Shown piece after piece: positions 1 to 10,194 of a DNA stretch of 64,000 nt. Made by a program: the position numbers and the translations under genes. Each line of letters opens with the position of its first letter. Positions within the stretch are counted from its first letter, which is position 1. The notes under the pieces were generated by a model that made no database searches, was not told the origin of the DNA, and saw nothing but the letters and a program-made list of their open reading frames with translations. Source of the DNA: Galerina marginata (lineage: Eukaryota > Basidiomycota > Agaricomycetes > Agaricales > Galerinaceae). The stretch spans positions 992,001-1,056,000 of the forward strand of contig JAECYW010000017.1 in assembly GCA_023014335.1 (NCBI GenBank). Direction: 5' to 3'.

Positions 1-22
1 CAACCTTCAAGATCGATTAGCC

Positions 23-1317
23 ATGTTTCCCTCTCTCCGTCCCGGTCAACTAGCTTTCTTGGTTGTCTTTCACTATCTCCTGCTCTTTTCCCTTCCAGTC
101 AACGCTCTACCTCTTAATGCCCGACAAAATGCGACAGGCAAACCCACTTCGGTCACTACAGTTCACACTACGAATACGTATGTCCCATCTCCGATCCACA
201 TTGTCCTTGTAACTCAACTCCTTGCAGTCCTCTTGGACTATTAACGGAGACATGTGTCGTGGTTCTCACTCCGATAAAGGACGCTCAGGGGAAAGATGCC
301 GTGCAGGAGGTGAAGACCTGCACAGTCTCCATGCAGAACTCGTCCAGTTCCTCGGCATCCTCTGGTTCCCCATCAACCTCCAGCAGTGCCACTGATTCAT
401 CGTCGTCGATTTCCACTACTGCTTCAACGACTGCTTCAACGACTGCTGCCACGACTTCTGCTTCTGCTCCATCCTCCTCTGTTTCGTCTTCGTCTTCGTC
501 AACCGTTTCTTCGTCCACCAGCGCAGCCGCCTCGTCATCTACGTCGGCGTCAGCGTCCCCTTCAGGCGGGATTGTGGTTATCGTGCGTTACCGTTTAATA
601 CCATTCTTGAGGTGCCTAACCTTCTTTTCAGGGCTTGTCATCGGTAGCAGCCACTCAGGCTTCATCGGCGACTTCATCAGCGACTTCCGCCTCTGCCACA
701 CCTAGCGACTCGGCATCTGGAATCGTCGTTATTGTGAGTCAAACCTTTCATCTTGATTCTGGTGAAATTTATATCTTTGGTTATCAGGGCATGTCGTCTG
801 TACCTGCGCCATCTGCGTCCTCGACTTCTGCGTCCGCTGCTGCCACTGGGGGCCCTGTAGTTGGGGTAAGGATAAATCTTACTTTGGATTCGCTGTTTCT
901 AAATATGTTATTAGGGTACGTCGAGTGTTCCAGCTCCCGCCACCTCAGCTGCCCCCCCAGCCACTTCTGCCCCGGCGACGGTACCCACACCTTCCGCTGC
1001 TCCAGCAGACCAATCCGCTGCATCCGCTGCAGCTGTTGAATCATCGTCGACTCCCTCCGCTGCTGCTGCATTCACTCTCCCTGGAAAGAAACTCTCCGTG
1101 CTCCCAATTGGTCTTGGTGTCTTTGCGGGCATTTCAGTCATTGCTCTGATCGTTGTTGGATTGGTAACCTACGAGCGTACGAAGTATCGCAAGGTTCGTT
1201 TCCTCCATTCCTTTGGTTCAAGTTGCTAAAGTCGCTTTGTGCTTCTCACAGGCGTTCCGGCAACGTAAACTTGCTGAATCGGGCGCTGGTATGGGTTACG
1301 GAGGAAACACTGTCTGA
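23..1317 (+). CDS. Ser/Thr-rich single-pass membrane protein, mucin or wall-sensor-like
   Basis: The spliced protein starts with a clear signal peptide (hydrophobic core LAFLVVFHYLLLFSLPV, likely cut near NALP). A short two-cysteine region follows (ETCVV and VKTCTV), then a long Ser/Thr/Ala-rich stretch expected to be O-glycosylated. One transmembrane helix lies near the C terminus (about 1100-1170), with a short basic cytosolic tail ending GYGGNTV. Six introns fit: exons end near 188, 584, 733, 866 and 1194, and the last exon starts near 1252. The order of signal peptide, Ser/Thr-rich stalk, one TM and short basic tail resembles fungal Wsc/Mid2-type surface sensors, but I see no WSC domain, so the role is inferred from architecture only. 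Three intron junctions fall inside repeats of one short module (see findings). Confidence 0.75.
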
Positions 1318-2581
1318 AAGCTCTCGGAAGGGAAATTAGTACGCTAAACTTCTTTTATGCACTAGTTATCTCAATACCCGCTTTCCGCCTTCATCTTTGT
1401 CCGTGTCCTTTTTTTTGTTACCACGAGACTATCCTGGGGGACTTTATCTTTATTCTAATTTTTTTTTCTCTGGCATCGTCAAGTTCCACCTGTAATATTG
1501 TCTTTGTAAAGGAGCGTATACACTACTTGTCGCCCAGGATATTCGATGCAATTATACACACTTAGAGAGATGTTGGCATCGTGATGGCGGTGTTGTCCTC
1601 CTGATCATGAGGGCCTAGATTGGTCGGGAATCTTCAACTTACTCGTGTTCCAATCTGGTCTCAGTAGTTACACCATCTCGACTCTTGAAAGGGCTTCCAG
1701 CCTGTTCTTTCACGGACAGATTATGCCCGAATCATGGTTACAGGAGCCTTCTTCGTACAGGATGGTCCATACGTGCGTCAGAATCCGATTTTATGCCAGT
1801 GTAAACTGCTTGACCTATTCAGGCACTCTACTCCGCCATGAGTCCGAGTGACTTGAAATACAACGACCTCAAAAGGCTACTCAGTAGTAATCCACCGCCC
1901 GTTTAATTGGTATTTTAATTATATTGTGGCGCATCCACAGTCGTTTATTTTGTGTAAATGACAACTTCTTGTCATCCGAGTCAGTGTCAAGTTCTTACCA
2001 TAACCCAAATTGCCCAGATCGAATTTGTTATTTGGTATTAAATCCTACGATACGATAGGGGCCCAACGCCTCGACCTTTGCTCGTATTTTTATGTCAACT
2101 ACTTCATACTCCCAATCGAAGTGGCTGAACTGTACTATCGGCACCCTTCGAAGTTCCTTCTTGATCGGCCGGTCGACAATGTCACTGCTGAATGGTGTAT
2201 AGGGCAATCACCAAATAATCGTAATGGTGGGGTTTAACATTTAACATTTACTCGGTCCACAATTTGCCGGATGTAAACCTGAGTTTCCGCAGCAGCGCGG
2301 TAACATGAAAAACATGAAATTTCATGGTTTTGAGAACCGTGACGTTTTCAGGTGGTTTTCGTGGCTCATGGTCGGGCATTGGCTTGTTGGAGGATCTCGA
2401 GTTCTTATAGACTGATGGTCTGTTATGGTGAAAATAAGGTAATATATCCGGATTTCGCACAATGTGCGGTGTGGCGCATAGTTTATTTATAGCAGTAAGC
2501 TGTGCCGCCCCTCTTCCCTGCCGGCGTTGCTCTGATCCAACTCTGATTAGTGAATGCTCCACTTTGTTCTGGACTGCAACA
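1318..2581. other. Intergenic region, no supported gene
   Basis: Just after the membrane-protein stop there are T-rich tracts typical of a 3' UTR. The rest is moderately AT-rich, with only short open frames of 60-150 codons on either strand that show no domain, signal peptide or splice logic. The last few hundred bases probably hold the promoter of the MBL-fold gene. Confidence 0.5.
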
Positions 2582-4071
2582 ATGCCTCCAGGCGTGAAAC
2601 TAGTCGATAAGTTAACTATCACGTTTCTCGTGGATAATTGCATTGAATGGTATGTGCATATGCCCGCGTAATATACTTTCAAGATAACGTTGAAAAAGTT
2701 CACATTCATGAATTTGTCACAGGATGACTAAATTGCCACCAGGCTTTACGCATGAGCTATCGCAGCATATACAGCAACCAGGTCACGGTGTGTTTGACGA
2801 AGAGAAAGGTGTTCGCGTTCTGGACTTTGATAACTTCTGTTGCGGTGAGTTTACTCTCCCATTTACCCTCTAATTACTCTATATAGAATATCTGAATAGG
2901 CGCTCATGGCCTTTCCGCCTTAATTGTACGTCCGCTCTTGTTTCAGCTATGCCTTATGTAACCAATTTACTGACCTACGTATCTGTCGTTGCCAGGAGAC
3001 CTCCGTTACTGGTGAAGAGAGCTCTCGACTGACATTGTTTGACACCGGCCCTGATTCCCTATCTCTGGTGCGAAACATGACTGCTATGCAAATTCCTGTC
3101 GACAGAATCGAGCGTGTAATTACTTCGCACTGGCATAGCGATCATACGGGAGGCCTTCTCTCTTTTCTTCTACTCAGGCGCAAGCTGGAGAAGGGTTGCT
3201 CGGCCCCCTCACCTACATCCCCTTGTGTCGTTGACGTCCACCCGGACCGACCAATTGCGAGAGGCATCGCACCAGGACCGACTTATGATAAGGTCATCTG
3301 TTCCCTCCCTCTTGATCCTACCTTTGAGGCGATCGAGAAAGCCGGAGCAGTCATAGAGAAGCACCCCGAAGGCCATGCCGTTGCTGGTGGCACTGTCTGG
3401 GTGAGCGGTGAAATACCGAGGGTTACTGAATACGAGGCCGGAATTCTGGGAGGACAAAGATGGGTTGAAAGGAAACTAGATTCCAGACGGAATGCGCGTG
3501 GTGAATGGGTCAAAGAACAGGTGAGCATTGATCCAACCGTCAATACTCTGGTTTTTAAGTTATGATTAGCATATTATGGACGAGCGGTATGCGGCCGTTG
3601 ACATTGCTGGGAAGGGTTTAGTTATTTTCAGCGCGTAAGGGAGTTTGAGCATACGGTAACGGTCTCATTGTTTTGACTGACTTGTCTCTCGTGCCCTAGC
3701 TGCTCGCATGCCGGCATCGTAAATGTTGTTAAGGACGCTGTCGAAGAGTTTAAACGACCGGTATACATGGTAAATTCTCCGATTAAAGCCATGGACATTA
3801 TCAGACTTACAATGACCTGCAGGTCATCGGAGGGCTTCATCTCGCCGGACCAGAGTTCGGACCCAGAATACCTATGACAGTCGATTTCTTGTCAAACAAA
3901 CTCAAACCAGCACCTATGTATGTACTCCCTATGCACTGTACTGGTTTCCAAGCAAAGATAGCTCTCGAGAAAGCATTCGGGGAAGGCTGTGTACCCGCCG
4001 GAGTAGGGCTCAAAGTGGAGGTTTTAGGCGACCGAGAACACGATAAGTACCTGTTCTCGCCGTCTTACTAG
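2582..4071 (+). CDS. Metallo-beta-lactamase-fold hydrolase
   Basis: Splicing six exons gives a protein of about 330 residues starting MPPGVKLVDKLTITFLVDN. The hallmark metal-binding motif HWHSDHTGG (HxHxDH) is at about 3130-3150. Later conserved patches are FSACSHAGIVN, YMVIGGLHLAG and YVLPMHCTGFQAK, whose histidines match further metal ligands. Order and spacing resemble MBL-fold proteins annotated as 7,8-dihydropterin-6-methyl-4-(beta-D-ribofuranosyl)-aminobenzene-5'-phosphate synthase-like; the true substrate in fungi is not known from sequence. No signal peptide is visible, so it is probably cytosolic. The start is the first ATG in frame with the conserved N terminus. The gene ends 127 bp from the convergent end of the next gene. 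Confidence 0.85.
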
Positions 4072-4198
4072 ACAAACATCCAAAAAAATGAGGGCCAATG
4101 ATGACAAGTGAACAAGAAAACAATATGAACGTCTTATGGTACAAATTAGACATATTCGTCGACCTTGGATTAGAGAGGGGGTTCAAAAAGGTTGCTGA

Positions 4199-5350
4199 CT
4201 ATGTGCATGCTTTTAAGCTTCCGATAACGCCAGCACCGATTCCAACAGGGATCCCGATCTTCTTTCCCAAACCAGGTGGCACCCATTTCATCCCTGCTGA
4301 CTGCAATCGAGAAAACCAGCTTCCTTCCTTGACCGCGGCATTGAAGAAAAATCTCTGAGCCCAAGCTGCTGGTGAACCTAGACACAAAAGATTAGGAACC
4401 TGTCCAGCCAGAAATCGATCTAAATCTACCTTTGACTGGCCCCAAGGGTCCAAAGCCGAAGACCCTAAGTAAAGGTCGGAGGAAAATACCTTCAGGAATT
4501 ATCATTAGGGCTGCGCTGAAGAGCACGATATCCACAAGAACGGGGTGGTTGTCACAAAGATTGCCTAGAAGACTTGTTAGCTGTAAGGGACGCGGCAAAA
4601 CGCCATATCCAAACTGGCACTGAGCTCACCAGTCACAAGAACAACATGCTTAATTTGCGGCTTGACATGAGCAAACTTCTGCCTCGCTTCAAGTTCCGGT
4701 ACACTCCAAAAGCTGTAAACCTTAACGAGGGCATCTTCCGTTTTTTCCAGTGCCTTGATGAGCGCGGCTTCCCGCCTTTGGTAACGCTCTGTCTGGTTCT
4801 CCGGGGGAGGTTCCTTAAATTCCACCATCAGATCAGCGATTACCACGTCGATTTCCGTGGAGAGTTTCTCAGAAAACAGTGTGTAGTTGAAGTCGCGCTC
4901 AACCAAAGCACCAGGAGAATGGAGTTGAAGGGCGTTGGTGCTATTTATCAGATCCTTCATGCTCTGCTTGAACTCCTCAATTTTGTCCCAGGCCACTGAG
5001 TATTCCCGGGATTTCTCTTGCAATTGTTTGTCTGCATACTGGACCGCCTTGTTCCCCAGTTTTTGGGCCTCGTCCCAGAAATCGAAGTCCGGTGGGGCTG
5101 GTACCCAGAATGCCAAAAAGGAATCATAGGTCACTACATAGTGATGTTAAGCCAAGGACCGAAATGCTGTCTGAGGACAACCACTCACAGGAGGCTTGAG
5201 TGACGACTGCGGAGGAGAGACGAAGAAGTCAGCTATGGGGAAACTGTAAGTGGTGGGAAACGCACAATTCGTCGCTAGATTCGGTATAGCATTCGCCAGA
5301 GACAAGAAAGAGAGAAGGAGGACGTAAAAATATAGCGGTATGATCTTCAT
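4199..5350 (-). CDS. Secreted protein with helical N-domain and C-terminal Ifi6/ISG12-like domain
   Basis: A signal peptide (MKIIPLYFYVLLLSFLSLANA) is followed by a charged, probably coiled helical region of about 170 residues. The C-terminal part is Gly-rich and hydrophobic (FGFGPLGPVKG, then AAVKEGSWFSRLQSAGM, ending IGIPVGIGAGVIGSLKACT). This is the layout of the interferon-induced 6-16/ISG12 family, which fungi also carry. Exon 1 is 5266-5350 with donor GTGCGT. An 18-nt micro-exon at 5189-5206 then restores the frame to the long exon starting near 5133. Two more introns lie near 4590 and 4385. The micro-exon is inferred: it is the only combination of standard splice sites I found that keeps the frame open. 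The function in fungi is unknown. Confidence 0.72.
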
Positions 5351-6160
5351 TTTGGGGAGGAGTGATGTGGTTGCAGGTCAAGGGTGTGGGTGTCCGAAGG
5401 CGTGTTATAAGTGAGGTTGGGCGCTTATTTTCGGGGGGGGGGGGTTTAGTGAACGTGAGAACATGTTGGAGAGAAGCATCTGACTCAGTTGTCGATAAAT
5501 TTCCGGTTGGCTGTGCGGTCGCTAACAAGAAGTACAATGCCGGGCAAGTATAAAGACAGCATTGTCGCAGTACAAGGTATACAGCACTTGTTTGTTTGCA
5601 TCGATTTAGGACAAAGACCAGGAACGTCTCAGGATAAGCGTCAAAATCAATTCGCGAACGCCATTCAGAGAAGACCAGAAAAGCTGCTAGGGTTGGGCCA
5701 GTACAAACGACCTTGTTCGCAGTCTGCCAATTTCCGTATGATGGTCATAAATCCGCAGAGATCCATTAGGGTTGATTCCCTTTGAAAAGGCGAAAATGCC
5801 CAGTAATGCGACGCCTTGACGTAAAAGGTTCTACCAAGGGCGAATCATTCTCGGTTGACTGATCCAAAGGATGTGTCGTCCACGAATAGCGTCAATTTCA
5901 AATAGGTTTCTCTTACGACCGCTAGAAAATCATAACTCGCTGCACTATATGGCTCCCATCTCACAAAAATATGCCTGAAACTGCATCGGAAGGGTACTGC
6001 AAGAACGGAAAGGTCAAACTCACAAACGAGAGCGTCATCGTCATATCTCCTTATCAATTCCTTAGTCTCGCGTGAGTGTATAGGACCAGTAAGCATTAGT
6101 AGAAGACTATTAAAGGATAGAAACCAGTCAAAGGAAACCTACAACCAGTAGCCCAACGTC
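5351..6160. other. Spacer with promoter and two doubtful small ORFs
   Basis: This holds the upstream region of the Ifi6/ISG12-like gene, including a run of 12 G at 5433-5444. Two weak open frames lie here. One is on the plus strand at 5537-5785. The other is on the minus strand at 5845-6096 and could be spliced to about 54 codons. Neither resembles a protein family I know, so I do not call them genes. Confidence 0.4.
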
Positions 6161-7169
6161 TTATCCAAGGTAACTCCATATCAAATAGAAACAGAAGAAC
6201 GTGAACACAGCGCCGCCTAAGAAGATGTACATGTCTTGGGTACTGGATTGTATTCATGAGCGCGATTCAGAAAGTGACTCTTCAACACATACCTCCGCTT
6301 CTCAATCCAGCCAATTACATCCCTACTTAGACCTAGCGTATTTGCAGCATCCAGAATCCGCCGTTGAGTTCCCTTCAAGATATTCCGTTGGTCGCGTAGG
6401 TTATCCAAAACTTCCCTTCCTTGCGCCAGGAATTCATCCAGCCGGGTATCCGTATTTTGGATGAAACTGTGCTCGTCCAGTGCACGAAACTCCCTTCCAC
6501 CCAGGCCTGGCTGTGGTGTTGGACCACGGAAAGGCGACTCCGAAACTATCTCGCCTTGAGGTCGTAGTCCGGGATGTATTGTTGAAGGGCCTGGGGCAGT
6601 GTTTTGGAACCGCCGTCTTGTGTCAACGGATGGTGATAGGGTAGAACCTGAGGAGGAGGCAGTTATGAGCTCGGCGCGGTTGGCTTCTTGTTGCTAGGTA
6701 TCAATTGCAGACGTTAGTGAGAAATTACAAGGCGAATGACAGGCCACATCAACGTACTGCAGCGGCAGTCTCGCCCTTCAGTCGGTCGAATTGACTTCGC
6801 AACTCAGTATAGTCTGCGCGGAATTTTTGCACTCGCCTGAAATTCCGTGCACTGCTTAGACTTCTTTCATAGATCGACACAAGAAGACCAACATACATCT
6901 GAGCTTTCTCCTGCTTTGCTTTGATAATTTCGCGTTTCGTCATAGAGTCATAGTCGTCTATCGTCCGATGCATAGCAAACAAGGAAGCAGATATTTGACC
7001 TATGAAACAAGTATGGGTCCAAACGGTTAGAGTTGCATTGGATCGAGGTCCAAAAGTACCAATCATATTCACCTAGAAGTGCCGGCGAGTTGTCGCCGTT
7101 GCGCAGACGTTCCATGTCTGCCTGTAGTGAATTCGTTTGCCGCACGCCAGAGGTATACAAGGAGTTCAT
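6161..7169 (-). CDS. BOS1: Bos1/membrin (GOSR2-like) Qb-SNARE of ER-Golgi transport
   Basis: The spliced protein starts MNSLYTSGVRQTNSLQADM, matching the Bos1/membrin N terminus. The conserved stretch RTIDDYDSMTKREIIKAKQE follows. A low-complexity linker leads to the SNARE helix (LDNLRDQRNILKGTQRRIL, DAANTLGLSRDVIGWIEKR) with the central glutamine layer expected of a Q-SNARE. The protein ends in a C-terminal anchor (MYIFLGGAVFTFFCFYLIW). It acts in fusion of ER-derived vesicles with the cis-Golgi. Introns interrupt the N-terminal helix and the region before the anchor. An in-frame ATG seven codons upstream (7190) exists, but the chosen start matches family N termini. It lies in tandem behind the FunK-like gene. 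Confidence 0.9.
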
Positions 7170-7429
7170 AACGACGGGATATATGCCCACGAATCGTGGA
7201 TGTCGTAGGAGTAAGAAGACGAATGTCGCGACACGAAGCGAGCCACTTGCTGCGACTACACGTTGGAATGGTCACGTGCACGCGCGCCTCAATCCGGGCC
7301 GCCTTCATCGTTGGAAGAAAATAAAATTGCAAACGTACATGTTCAAACGTTCGTGTTGTACAGTTGCAAATAAACTGAGTCGCCATTACACTTATGCTCG
7401 TTATTCGACTAGTCATCTACCCATTATAC

Positions 7430-10194
7430 TCAAGGCAGTTCCTTCCAATCGTGGATCCAGCTCGTAATCGTGGACCCTTCCATTACAAGCGCGCTTCTCG
7501 CAGTGCCATACTCCACACTGTCAACATGATAACTCCTCCCAAAGTCAATCAACCGGAAGCTCCAGTCTCTTCCAAGGCCACCCCTTGCGGAGGAGTTTAC
7601 CATGCGCTCGATGGGCCATGCACTGAGCGGACCTGCTTGTCTCAGGATGTTCCTCCTTGCTATTGATCCATGCACCCATCCTTCTTCGTTGAAGCGGTAA
7701 ACAAGTGCTCCACATTCGGCTCTAGATAATTTAAATGGTAAGCGGGGCGAAAGGCCAAACGGAGCGAAGGGAAGCATGACAGAAAACAGTGAAGGCAAAA
7801 AAACGTCAATAAAGATGCAAACATACTGGTCGTCAACGGAGAGATGTCCAGGCCTAACCGGATTTCCGCAATCTTCAAGTAGCAAAATGGGGCTGAGGTA
7901 GTGACGCTGTTCTTCTTCCTCTTCGGCCTCGTCTTCCGTGCCCTTCTCTTCAACCGTGGGGCTTCCTTCCTCGTCCTCTGAAGTACCTTCATTTTCCTCA
8001 TCGTCTGCCTCTTCATCTTCTGTTTCTTCTTTCTTGTCGACCTCCATCTTATATGCCCTCTCAACCATTCTCTCTTTCCCCTTAGCGCCAGGACCTTTTC
8101 GCCTCCCATCGGCTTTCTTTTCCTCAACGTCTATTTCCATCGCGTCTCCATCCGCTTCTTCTTCCTTGGCCCTTTTCCTCGCCCCATCCTCTTTCCTCCT
8201 CCTCCTTTCCTCTACCCTCTTTTTCCGCTCCACTTCTCGCTCCTCCCTCAAATTATCTTCCTCTGCCTCATCAACGGCATAATAGCCGTAAAACTGCGGC
8301 ACCAATGGACCCACAGGCGTTGGATCGTGCAGCGGGTCAATGATATTATACCCACTCCAATGCTCGAAGAAGTGCCTAGGGAACGCCTGGTAGTTCTCGG
8401 CCTCCTTCGCCAGATGACTATCGCCTTGGATTGAAAGCTTCGCTGCCACATATACCTTCGAACTCAACGGATGAATTGCCTTATTAGTCTTCTGAAGGTG
8501 CTGGCAATAAGGACCTTTCCCGAGGTCCTGGTATGTTACGCGGCTTTCGATAACGCGGAAGGGACCTTCATACGTCAGCTCCTCCGAATATTCGCCAGGC
8601 TTGAGGGTGTATTTTTCGTCTTTCCCTGTCTCCTCATTCCTCATCTCCGTCACGACCTCGGGTTTTTGTGTCTTCCTCAACACATATTTTCCGCTTTTGA
8701 TATCCCACTTCGGATCGCGCTGCTCACCATTCTTGCCATCCTTCTCAGTGATAGTCTTCTCCATGTCTTCAAATACACATTCGTGACAAATTTCTTCATC
8801 AACAAGTAGGTTTCGCGGCAATTCGAGTTCGACTCTATAGACAAATGAGTGGTTCCCTTCTCCAATCTTGCCCACCGGAGCGATGTAGACGTGTGCCTCC
8901 TGCGGCTGCTCGCGGTTTGATTGGAAAGGAAGTGCAATGAAGATCAGTGGTTTGCAAGGCCCTGGTTGAGGATCGCCGTTAGCAACCATATATCCACTAG
9001 GAAATTCGTTTTTCGAATGGGGCTCCGCGAGGAAGGCATCCCGAACTGCCCTCCTTTTCTCCTCCTCCACACGTGCTTGAAGGTCGTCCAACTCCTTCCG
9101 TTTCTTGTTTGTTCTGGAGTTCTTTAACCTATACACGTGCGTAACGTCTATTTTCTGGTCCCATGGGACTGCTTGCTGCTGCGTAATTTCGTCTTTATCG
9201 TGGTATATATTTGCGTTGAGCAACCTCCAAGGGTCGTGTACTATCAGCTTGGGCGGCAGTAAGGACTGCGGGATGTATTGTTGCAGGGTAGGAATGCGCG
9301 ACATGAAATCCCTGATAAATGGCTTTTTCGGCCATGGACTGGGATATGCGAGCGGATCGAACGGAGAGGCAGGGGGCCACTACCGGAAGTGGGTTAATAT
9401 GTCTTCAATTGTAATTGTTTCAAGCCGGACTTACTGGTTGAGGAAGCTCCCAGCCTTCCTTTTCCTTTCCTTTCCCTTTACCTTTTGCAGCGTCGTTTAC
9501 CCACTTTTTGTCCGAATATATCGCCTCTCCGTCGCGAATGAGTCTTCCGATGTCGCACGGCAAAATAAGTTTTGGCTCTTCTTCCGCTTCCGACCTCTCC
9601 ACAAAGTCCTGCGCGAAAGTCTCTCCTTGGCTCTTCATCCACGCCCCCAACTTGCTGCCACTCGAGAACGTCGCCAGGCTCTCCAAACTGGGGATCCGGC
9701 GGACGGTATAAAAATCGAGGAGAGTGGCACCCCATATCTGCACCATGTTCGGTGCCATCTTCCCAAGCTGGCTGCTCTCTGGCTTGATGATCTTCCCTTT
9801 CGGGTCGCGCGGCCATTGCTGGAATACGAAGCGGTGGCGGACTAGTTTATTGTTGAGTACCCTTTTGCGGTATGCAGCGACTGCCTGCGGTGTGGAGGAC
9901 TCGGTCGGCTTGTCGTTATTTTTCACTTTCTCCGGGGCTCTATTGATGATAAGGTCTTCAAAAAATTCCTTTCTCGTTTTATACGTGCCCTCGTCGGTTG
10001 TGGCTTCAACCACCATGGGTTCGCTCCCTGGGGCATTGTTGCGTGAGGAAGTGGCTAACGGCCGGATGGCTTCCAGAATCAAAGCTATTTTTGCGTCAGA
10101 TAGAACCTGTATTTCATCTTTTGACGCGTTATCATCAAGTTTGTTCGCAAAAAAAGCGGAGAAACTTACAATCAGGTTTCATGTTATCATCCAT
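7430..10194 (-). CDS. FunK-like fungal protein kinase homologue, probable pseudokinase
   Basis: Exon 1 (MDDNMKPD) joins by standard introns to a long second exon and then to the large kinase exon, giving about 850 residues. Kinase signatures are a glycine-rich loop (GKIGEGNHSFVYRV), a lysine patch (VYVAAKLSIQG) with a helix-C glutamate, a hinge-like ILLLEDCGNPV, a catalytic-loop equivalent HGSIARRNIL and FRLIDFGRS for the DFG segment. The HRD aspartate position is serine, so activity is doubtful. Between the lobes lies an insert of more than 100 residues, almost all Glu, Asp, Lys and Arg. The last intron (near 7725-7825) removes a non-coding open stretch and joins SVDDQ to AECGALVYRF. The family is expanded in basidiomycetes; its role is not known. 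Confidence 0.78.

Noticed and set aside
285..518. Antisense acidic ORF in the Ser/Thr-rich membrane gene
   Set aside because: It is the reverse of a Ser/Thr-rich coding repeat, so it reads as Asp/Glu-rich by composition. It has no independent start context or domain.
5845..6096. Minus-strand ORF (MLTGPIHSRETKELIRRYDD...)
   Set aside because: It is just downstream of Bos1 and possibly spliced to about 54 codons. It matches no family I know and has no signal peptide or splice consensus beyond a GTGAGT donor. Left as intergenic.
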